Below are positions 6,501-11,364 of a DNA stretch of 11,364 nt, piece by piece. The stretch comes from an uncultured Rhodanobacter sp. GTDB lineage: Bacteria; Pseudomonadota; Gammaproteobacteria; Xanthomonadales; Rhodanobacteraceae. The notes under the pieces are model-generated. The model saw nothing but the letters and a program-made list of their open reading frames with translations, made no database searches and was not told the DNA's origin. Position numbers and translations under genes: made by a program. Position 1 is the stretch's first letter; the number at the start of each line of letters is the position of its first letter. The DNA lies in the NCBI GenBank assembly GCA_903827735.1, contig CAIKJM010000472.1, forward strand, positions 1-11,364. The letters run 5' to 3'.

Positions 6501-8192
6501 ATGAGCTCAGCGGAAAACTTTGTCGCGGCGCGAGATCTGCTTCTGCGTCATCGCACCGATTACCAGCGGGCGTACGACGAATTTCATTGGCCGCAGCTCG
6601 ACGATTTCAACTGGGCGCTGGATTACTTCGACGTGATGGCCAACGGCAACGACGATACCGCGCTGTGGATCGTCGATGCTGTCGAACACGAGGGCTGCCG
6701 TTTTTCATTCGCCCAGATGGCCGAACGCTCCTCGCGCGTCGCCAACTTTTTACGCGGCGTGGGCGTCGGGCGCGGTGATCGGTTACTGCTGATGCTGGGC
6801 AATCAGGTCGAGCTGTGGGACGTGATGCTGGCCGCGATGAAGCTCGGTGCCGTCGTGCTGCCGGCATCCACCCAGCTGTCCACCGCCGATATCGCCGATC
6901 GCGTCAGCATCGGCGCCGTTCAACATGTCGTGGTCAGCAGCGTGGAGTTGCACAAGTTCGACCCGATCGATGCGACGTTGGGACGGATTTCGGTCGGCGA
7001 TCCGCGCGATGGGTGGATCGATTTGCTGCAGGGCTATGCATCCTCGGCGGTCTTCGTTGCGGATGCGCCGACCCGCGCCACCGATCCGATGCTGTTGTAT
7101 TTCACCTCCGGCACCACGTCCAAGCCGAAGCTGGTGGCGCACACGCATCAGAGTTATCCGGTCGGCCATCTGTCGACCATGTACTGGATCGGCCTGCGGC
7201 CGGGTGACGTCCACTGGAACATCAGCTCGCCCGGCTGGGCCAAGCACGCGTGGAGCTGCTTTTTTGCACCGTGGAATGCGCAGGCCTGCGTATTCGTTTT
7301 CAACTTTCCGCGTTTTGTGCCAAAGGATGTGCTCGAGGTGCTGGTGCGCTGCCAGGTCACCACCTTGTGCGCGCCGCCGACGGTCTGGCGCATGCTGGTG
7401 CAGGAGCCGCTTGCGTCGTATCCGATCAGCCTTCGCGAAATCGTCGGTGCCGGCGAGCCGCTGAATGCCGAGATCATCGAGCGGGTTCGCCAGGCGTGGG
7501 GAATCACCATACGCGACGGCTTCGGTCAGACCGAAACGACCTGCGTGATCGGCAATTCGCCCGAGCAGCTACTGGTGCCCGGATCGATGGGGCGTCCGTT
7601 GCCCGGTTATCGTGTCGCCCTTGTCGATGCCGACGGCCAGCTGGCCGAGGAAGGTGAAATCGCGCTGCCGCTTGAAGCGCGCCCGCTCGGACTGATGGCC
7701 GGCTATGCCAACGATGCGCAGGCCACCGCGCACGCAATGCGCGACGGCTATTACCGCACGTCCGATATCGCGATACGCCGCGACGATGGCTATTACGTCT
7801 ACGTCGGGCGCGCCGATGACGTCTTCAAATCGTCCGACTATCGGCTCAGCCCGTTCGAGCTCGAGAGTGTTCTGATCGAGCACGAGGCAATCGCCGAAGC
7901 GGCCGTCGTGCCCAGCGCAGACGCGCTTCGGCTCTCTGTGCCCAAAGCATTTGTCACGTTGCGGCAAGGCTTCGAGGTCGGACCAGAACTTGCGCGCAGC
8001 GTATTCCGTTTCTCCCGCGAAAAGCTCGCGCCGTACAAGCGCATCCGCCGCCTGCAGTTCAGCGAGCTGCCCAAGACCATTTCGGGGAAAATTCGACGCG
8101 TGCAGCTGCGTCAGCAGGAGCTTGCGCGCACGAGAGATCCCGCACGCTTGCCCGATGAGTACTGGGAAGAGGATTTCCCCGACTTGCGCTAA
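6501..8192 (+). CDS. Acyl-CoA synthetase (AMP-forming), acetyl/medium-chain type
   Basis: This is a 563-aa member of the adenylate-forming ligase superfamily, which activates a carboxylic acid with ATP and transfers the acyl group to CoA. The motifs appear in order: the P-loop-like YFTSGTTSKPKLVAH (residues 200-214); HWNISSPGWAKHAW, typical of the acetyl/medium-chain ACSM branch; GAGEPLNAE; GFGQTE (340-345); YYRTSDIA with Asp422; GRADDVFKSSDYRLSPFE with Arg437 in the hinge; and PKTISGKIRR with the catalytic Lys530. That last motif is the usual target of Pat-type lysine acetylation. All key residues are present, so it should be active; the acyl substrate is not readable. The start is ATG 6501 (MSSAENF), with GGGA upstream at 6491-6494. 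The frame stays open to 6357, but that extension overlaps the preceding gene and is not conserved-looking. There is no obvious pathway partner next door. Confidence 0.93.
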   Translation: MSSAENFVAARDLLLRHRTDYQRAYDEFHWPQLDDFNWALDYFDVMANGNDDTALWIVDAVEHEGCRFSFAQMAERSSRVANFLRGVGVGRGDRLLLMLGNQVELWDVMLAAMKLGAVVLPASTQLSTADIADRVSIGAVQHVVVSSVELHKFDPIDATLGRISVGDPRDGWIDLLQGYASSAVFVADAPTRATDPMLLYFTSGTTSKPKLVAHTHQSYPVGHLSTMYWIGLRPGDVHWNISSPGWAKHAWSCFFAPWNAQACVFVFNFPRFVPKDVLEVLVRCQVTTLCAPPTVWRMLVQEPLASYPISLREIVGAGEPLNAEIIERVRQAWGITIRDGFGQTETTCVIGNSPEQLLVPGSMGRPLPGYRVALVDADGQLAEEGEIALPLEARPLGLMAGYANDAQATAHAMRDGYYRTSDIAIRRDDGYYVYVGRADDVFKSSDYRLSPFELESVLIEHEAIAEAAVVPSADALRLSVPKAFVTLRQGFEVGPELARSVFRFSREKLAPYKRIRRLQFSELPKTISGKIRRVQLRQQELARTRDPARLPDEYWEEDFPDLR

Positions 8193-8250
8193 CGGCATCC
8201 GAGGTAGTTTGCGCTTACTGGGCTTGCGCGGTGGAAAAGTGAAGCGAATT

Positions 8251-8478
8251 CTACTCGCGCTTCTCGGGTTGAATCATCACCCCAACCACGGCGCCCGAGA
8301 CGCGATTAATCGCCAGTAGACGGATATGCACCTTGTCGTTCAGCACCGGCCCCTTCGACCCGTACGGCCGCGGTACCACCACGTCCACGCCGCAGTCGAG
8401 CCGCGCAAGCCATCCATTATGAGTTGCCGAACTGAGAACACCCGCGTGGATCTGCCCTGACGCCAACTCTTTCGGCAC
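8251..8478 (-). CDS. Small hypothetical protein, possible OB/S1-like fold
   Basis: This is a 75-aa reading frame starting at GTG (8478-8476), with an in-frame TAA seven codons upstream, so it cannot be much longer. The pattern HAGVLSSATHNGWLARLDCGVDVVVPRP, then VLNDKVHIRLLAINRVSGAVVGVMIQ, looks like the alternating strands of an S1/OB-type RNA-binding barrel: a G-x-V strand, N-G-W-x-A-x-L, G-V-x-x-x-V-P, a V-x-V-x-L-L-x-I strand, then S-G. This is a fold guess from pattern, not a family match. It is convergent with the synthetase gene (59 bp between stops). The ribosome-binding site is poor (AAGAA immediately before the GTG), so expression is uncertain. The regular hydrophobic pattern argues for a real gene. 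Confidence 0.55.
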   Translation of the reverse strand: MPKELASGQIHAGVLSSATHNGWLARLDCGVDVVVPRPYGSKGPVLNDKVHIRLLAINRVSGAVVGVMIQPEKRE

Positions 8479-8671
8479 TTCTTGTTTGATGACTTACACC
8501 GTTTTGATCTGATGGCTGATGCGCCAGTATGACGAGAATCCGGCCCCATAGCAGTTTTGCCGGTTTCTTTCTCGTGACCGGCCTAGCGATCTTGCCAAAT
8601 TCCCCTTCATCGGTCCTTGATGCGACTGGCGCCTATGCTGGCGACCAGGAATCTCAAAAGAGAGCAGTGCC

Positions 8672-8863
8672 ATGATCGATAAAGACGATCCGAGCAAGGT
8701 CAACCAGAGCAATCCCAAGCCAGGCGATAAAGGCGCGGCTGGTGTCGATGGTGAAGTGGGCGGGGAGGGACGCGACCCCGCATCAGGCTCCGGAGGCAGC
8801 GGTGGCGATGACAGCAATCGCACGTCTGGACACGACGAGGATGGCAAGCCCAAATCGCCTTGA
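8672..8863 (+). CDS. Small glycine-rich acidic disordered protein
   Basis: This is a 63-aa protein of low complexity: 14 Gly, 13 acidic against 8 basic residues, many Ser/Pro/Asn, and no Cys, Trp, Tyr or Phe. It should be intrinsically disordered and soluble. The ATG at 8672 is preceded by AAAAGAGAG, a usable purine-rich ribosome-binding site, and the codon use is natural, which supports a real gene. Small hydrophilic proteins of this style occur in Xanthomonad genomes, often unnamed and sometimes stress-related, but I recognise no family here. The gene ends 42 bp before the tRNA 3' end, so it is the last native gene before the integration junction. The 193 bp upstream of it (8479-8671) contains no other gene I can support. 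Confidence 0.6.
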   Translation: MIDKDDPSKVNQSNPKPGDKGAAGVDGEVGGEGRDPASGSGGSGGDDSNRTSGHDEDGKPKSP

Positions 8864-8905
8864 GCGCCCCTCTGAAATTAGCTGGCGAGGCGAGCTTTTT
8901 GCATT

Positions 8906-8966
8906 TGGTGCCCGGAGCGGGAATCGAACCCGCATAGCCTTGCGGCCGAGGGATTTTAAGTCCCTT
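8906..8966 (-). tRNA. tRNA-Leu(UAA), 3' half only (attachment site)
   Basis: On the - strand the sequence has a perfect anticodon arm: stem 8961-8965 with 8949-8953, loop 8954-8960 reading CTTAAAA, anticodon UAA at 8958-8956. A class II variable arm follows with a GCC/GGC stem (8934-8948). Next come a perfect T-arm (8917-8933, loop TTCGATT), the 3' acceptor strand (8910-8916), discriminator A (8909) and encoded CCA (8908-8906). The part that should form the 5' acceptor and D-arm (to about 8998) starts with GCCCGTG, which pairs only partly with the acceptor (position 6 mismatched). It then gives 21-26 nt with no GG-containing D-loop and no conserved T8. I read this as the 3' half left behind when an element integrated within the gene, so it should not give a working tRNA. 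A divergent but functional tRNA is unlikely. Confidence 0.8.
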
Positions 8967-9103
8967 TTCATGCAGTCTCAGGGAGTCCGACCACGGGCCA
9001 TGTATTGGTATAAGTATATGAAATAATTGGATATACATGTATCATGGCGTCTCACCCGATCTTGCACAATCCTGCGCAAAACGGGCACCAAGTGGGCACC
9101 AAA
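8967..9103. other. Element-side attachment-site arm and integrase leader
   Basis: This AT-rich stretch between the tRNA half and the recombinase marks the start of foreign DNA; composition shifts sharply from about 9001. It holds a perfect 10-bp palindrome ATACATGTAT (9033-9042), which also includes a possible -10 element (TATACAT, 9032-9038, no good -35). There is an imperfect inverted pair TTGCACA...TGCGCAA (9062-9079). Two direct copies of GGGCACCAA lie at 9083-9091 and 9094-9102. Short spaced repeats beside the crossover site are what arm-type binding sites of tyrosine integrases look like. The exact crossover core cannot be fixed with only one junction in view; it lies within the conserved tRNA 3' half. 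Confidence 0.5.
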
Positions 9104-10402
9104 ATGTCAGGTAAGTCAGGATCCGGTCTGCTAACAGCGCGTCAAGTAGCGAGTCTTGGAATAGGTTGCTGGGCAACGGATAAAGGCGCACGAGGAGCTG
9201 GTGTGCTTCAGGTTAGAAAGCTATCGGATGGCTCTCCTGCTTTTTACTATCGTTACACCGACTTAAACCAGAAGCGAGTGCGAATAGTGATCGGCACCGG
9301 TCTGGACCTAGCTGCAGCACGCAGGAAAGCTGCCGAATTTTCTCGGCAGTATCAAGACGGTAGCGGTCGTGATCTTCGCAACAGGCTCAGCACCCAACAA
9401 CGAGAATACAAGAGGCTTCTTGCTGACGAGGAAGCAAAGAAATCTGCGCACGAGGCTGCAAATCGATCAACGCTCGGTGCGCTTCTCAACGCTTACGTTG
9501 ACCAACTGAAGCACGACGGGAAAAAGAGCGCCGGCGCAGTCCAATCGGCCTTTAAGCGTCATGTGATCGACGCTTGGCCAGATTTTTGCCGAACCCCAGC
9601 CAACCACGTCACCACCGATAATTTGATAAGTGTCTTGTCTCTTGTGACAGGCGCAGGCAAGTTGCGCGAGGCAGCCAAGCTACGAAGCTATCTGATGTCT
9701 TCGTATAAGGCCGCTATCGGAGCAAGGCAGGACGCTCGGGCATCTTCAAGTCTCCGAGATTTAAAAATCACGCAGAACCCTGCTCGAGACCTTGTCACAA
9801 TCAATGGCGCGAGCAACGCGAGGGAACGTGCTTTATCCGTGCCTGAGCTTCAAGCCTACTGGAAGACGATTTGTGCGATAGAAGGAAGCGATGGGGCGTT
9901 ACTTAGGTTTCATTTATTAACAGGAGCTCAGCGGATCGAGCAGATCGCCAGAGTTAAGATTGATGAATACGACCCTGACTCAAAAACAATTTTGATATGG
10001 GACGGAAAAGGGCGCAGGTCCACTCCTCGTCGGCATGTCGTCCCGCTTGTCCCAGCCGCGATTCAAGCAATGCAGAAAATGGGCAATGAACTTGGTCCAT
10101 TCGTTTGGACCGTAACGAGAGGAGCAAGCGGAGCGTCATATGCTTCTCTTGCGCGACGGATTCTTGAAGTGACAAAAGCGATGACAGGGGCTGGGGAACT
10201 TCCCAAGGGCGCATTCACTGCTGGTGATCTGCGCCGAACCGTGGAAACGCGGTTAGCTGCTCTCGGTGTTAGTAAGGACGTGCGCGCTCAGCTACAGAGT
10301 CACGGACTAGGTGGCGTGCAAAGTAGGCACTATGACATGTACGAATATCTGCATGAAAAGCGGAGAGCGCTAGAGTCGCTTCACGATCTTATGAATGCTT
10401 GA
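9044..10402 (+). CDS. Tyrosine recombinase / integrase of an integrative element
   Basis: This enzyme cuts and rejoins DNA between the element and the tRNA-Leu gene. The catalytic C-terminal domain shows Arg297 (LLTGAQRIEQIARV), Lys322 (WDGKGRRSTPRRHVVPL), Arg397 (AGDLRRTVETRL), His420 (LQSHG) and the nucleophile Tyr430 (SRHYDMYEYL). The first His of the usual HxxR box is Gly394 here, a change also seen in P4-like integrases. An N-terminal arm-binding-type domain (LLTARQVASLG... to GTGLDLAAARRKA, about residues 29-93) and a central core-binding helical domain (about 140-240) complete the P4/DUF4102-like layout. ATG 9044 gives 452 aa, but ATG 9104 (MSGKSGSGLL, 432 aa) is more likely the true start. 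Residues 2-20 are encoded by the GGGCACCAA repeats and do not look like protein. It faces away from the tRNA half, the normal order for such islands, and is convergent with the AlpA-type gene. Confidence 0.94.
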   Translation: MASHPILHNPAQNGHQVGTKMSGKSGSGLLTARQVASLGIGCWATDKGARGAGVLQVRKLSDGSPAFYYRYTDLNQKRVRIVIGTGLDLAAARRKAAEFSRQYQDGSGRDLRNRLSTQQREYKRLLADEEAKKSAHEAANRSTLGALLNAYVDQLKHDGKKSAGAVQSAFKRHVIDAWPDFCRTPANHVTTDNLISVLSLVTGAGKLREAAKLRSYLMSSYKAAIGARQDARASSSLRDLKITQNPARDLVTINGASNARERALSVPELQAYWKTICAIEGSDGALLRFHLLTGAQRIEQIARVKIDEYDPDSKTILIWDGKGRRSTPRRHVVPLVPAAIQAMQKMGNELGPFVWTVTRGASGASYASLARRILEVTKAMTGAGELPKGAFTAGDLRRTVETRLAALGVSKDVRAQLQSHGLGGVQSRHYDMYEYLHEKRRALESLHDLMNA

Positions 10403-10472
10403 ATGGTCGAGAAAGTTAGCAAAGCGATTCCTGCTTCAGATCGGATCGACTGGATAAACCGCGAGAGGGTTT

Positions 10473-10703
10473 TCATGCCGCTTCGTTTAACGACAGAGTG
10501 TTAGGCCTGGCGTTTGCTCGTTCGGATACCCATGCTTGAACTTCCGACCGCAACCAGCCCACCGCTGCCGTCCCTATCTTAAATTGGCGAGGGAATGACC
10601 CAGCTTCCACCATTCGATAGATACTGGCACGCGAGAGACATATCACTCGCATGACCTCGGGCAAACGCATGATGGTTGGGTATTCGGTGCTGATGTTGTG
10701 CAT
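10473..10703 (-). CDS. AlpA-family excisionase / transcriptional regulator
   Basis: This is a 76-aa DNA-binding protein with a MerR/Xis-like winged helix: TIMRLPEVMRVICLSRASIYRMVEAGSFPRQFKIG (about residues 10-44), then VGWLRSEVQAWVSER. This is the standard AlpA pattern, in which L-x-x-V-x-x-x-x-x-L-S-R-x-x-I-Y precedes G-x-F-P and a W-x-x-x-E-V-x-x-W strand-helix. The length fits the family (about 70). E. coli AlpA and P4 Vis regulate integrase or excision in P4-like elements, so here it probably controls excision or early cargo genes. ATG 10703 is chosen because GAGG sits 8 nt upstream (AGAGGACCGACAT) and it begins just before the domain; the frame runs open to 10769, but those 22 residues are not domain-like. 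It is convergent with the integrase gene (70 bp apart). Confidence 0.88.
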   Translation of the reverse strand: MHNISTEYPTIMRLPEVMRVICLSRASIYRMVEAGSFPRQFKIGTAAVGWLRSEVQAWVSERANARPNTLSLNEAA

Positions 10704-10768
10704 ATGTCGGTCCTCTGTCGCTGGTTGACGTGATGTTCCGGCAACGACGTGGTCGACTTGCCACTTCA

Positions 10769-10774
10769 ATTATA
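10769..10774 (-). promoter_or_regulatory. Probable -10 element of the AlpA-type gene
   Basis: The - strand reads TATAAT, a perfect sigma70 -10 hexamer, about 65 bp upstream of the AlpA start codon. No strong -35 lies at the right spacing (CATCAA/CCATCA at best), so the promoter may need an activator or be weak. The 287-bp stretch 10704-10990 otherwise holds no gene I can support, only AT-rich DNA suited to divergent or regulated promoters. Confidence 0.4.
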
Positions 10775-10990
10775 GTCAGCGATGACTTAATTGATGGTTT
10801 GCTTAAGAAAATTTTCCTAGCAACGGTTCCCATTTTAAATAAATGGCTAGAATTGGCCGCATCAAAGTCCAACAAACATGAAACCTACTGCCGATTTGAT
10901 GGCGCCATAAGCGTTTGCGCCGTTCGCAGTTAGCGTTGAGCCGGGGTGGGTTGCCAGCTTGCTGCTCTCTGGTCAGAAAATAACCTCCCG

Positions 10991-11353
10991 CTAGCTTCCA
11001 CGAACTGCATCGTATAGGCATCGACTTCGAGCACTGACTTCGAAGTCGCAGTAAGTGCCCAGCAGCTCGCCTTCGCTCATGACGATCGCAGCGTATTGCT
11101 CAGGGGAACCTTTGTAGAACCGCAGGGAAGATAGTTCAGTCGGCACGGCTGCCTCGATCATGGCAAGAGCTGCCCTGGCCCTATCACGTTCACCTCGCCG
11201 ACTTCTTATTTTTTCGCTGGCCGCAAGCAATTGGCGCCGTTTACTCGCCTCTTCTTCCGTTCGGACAAAAACATCCATAAACACATTTAACATTTTCCCG
11301 CCGAACCAAACTGGTAGACCACACCGCGTCACATAGTCGTCCCAAATTGGCAT
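10991..11353 (-). CDS. Unrecognised element cargo protein, possibly cut at its N-terminus
   Basis: I do not recognise this 120-aa frame. It begins MPIWDDYVTRCGLPVWFGGKMLNVFMDVFV, a hydrophobic/aromatic start. It then has a strongly charged helical stretch (about residues 31-66, RTEEEASKRRQLLAASEKIRSRRGERDRARAALAMIEAA) likely to form a coiled coil. The C-terminal part contains SSLRFYKGSPEQYAAIVMSEGELLGTYCDFEV, which looks like a small alpha/beta unit. It has no signal peptide or convincing membrane segment. The frame is still open in the 11 bases before the ATG and no ribosome-binding site is visible, so the real start may be beyond the window. It lies upstream of, and on the same strand as, the AlpA-type gene, inside the AT-richer element, so it is presumably element cargo or an element-maintenance gene. 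Confidence 0.55.
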   Translation of the reverse strand: MPIWDDYVTRCGLPVWFGGKMLNVFMDVFVRTEEEASKRRQLLAASEKIRSRRGERDRARAALAMIEAAVPTELSSLRFYKGSPEQYAAIVMSEGELLGTYCDFEVSARSRCLYDAVRGS

Positions 11354-11364
11354 GTGTGTTGCTG

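Noticed and set aside
8742..9026. 94-codon + strand frame containing ARSGNRTRIALRPRDFKS
   Set aside because: This is the well-known false peptide produced by translating the antisense of a tRNA-Leu gene; the stretch is fully explained by the T-arm, variable arm and anticodon arm.
10730..10933. 67-codon + strand frame antisense to the AlpA-type upstream region
   Set aside because: It has no ribosome-binding site, overlaps the probable AlpA-type promoter, and has no domain-like pattern beyond a short hydrophobic run.
1..11364. CRISPR arrays, insertion sequences, B12 riboswitch, microcompartment genes
   Set aside because: No regularly spaced repeats, transposase genes, B12-box-like leader or shell-protein genes were seen in the window; a B12 riboswitch or regulator could lie upstream of position 1.

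Overview
The window looks like a gammaproteobacterial chromosome. The GC-rich coding, the style of the hypothetical proteins and a tRNA-Leu 3' half with encoded CCA fit the Xanthomonadaceae/Rhodanobacteraceae group. That placement is an impression from gene content, not a computed result. The left ~8.9 kb is GC-rich, ordinary-looking core or near-core sequence. From about 9.0 kb to the right end the DNA is visibly more AT-rich and carries mobile-element genes.

Layout. (1) Positions 1-3059 hold a compact ethanolamine-use operon on the + strand: the 3' two-thirds of eutB, then eutC (4-bp ATGA overlap), then an ethanolamine permease (35-bp overlap with eutC). The permease brings ethanolamine in and the B12-dependent lyase splits it to acetaldehyde and ammonia. 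No microcompartment shell gene is present here, so this looks like the simple cytosolic, nitrogen-scavenging version. (2) Positions 3119-4132 hold a membrane-anchored DUF4105-type protein, convergent with an AraJ/YdhP-like MFS efflux transporter at 4156-5361 (- strand). The transporter's upstream DNA carries repeated ACAGGT-type boxes, a candidate operator. (3) Positions 5463-5559 hold a short decayed tail of a short-chain dehydrogenase (- strand). (4) Positions 5660-6400 hold an unrecognised single-pass, proline-rich protein. An acyl-CoA synthetase (AMP-forming) follows at 6501-8192. (5) Positions 8251-8863 hold two small genes: a 75-aa possible OB/S1-fold protein (- strand) and a 63-aa glycine-rich acidic disordered protein (+ strand).

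(6) From 8906 rightwards is the left edge of an integrated element. The 3' half of a tRNA-Leu(UAA) gene (- strand) is intact, but the sequence where its 5' half should be does not fold as a tRNA D-arm. Immediately beyond lies a tyrosine recombinase gene (9044 or 9104 to 10402), then a convergent AlpA-type excisionase/regulator (10473-10703), then an unrecognised 120-aa cargo protein (10991-11353). The reconstituted full tRNA and the rest of the cargo should lie beyond the right end.

No clearly new multi-gene system is visible. The most promising lead is the integrative element, of which only the first ~2.4 kb is seen, with an unrecognised cargo protein at the cut edge.
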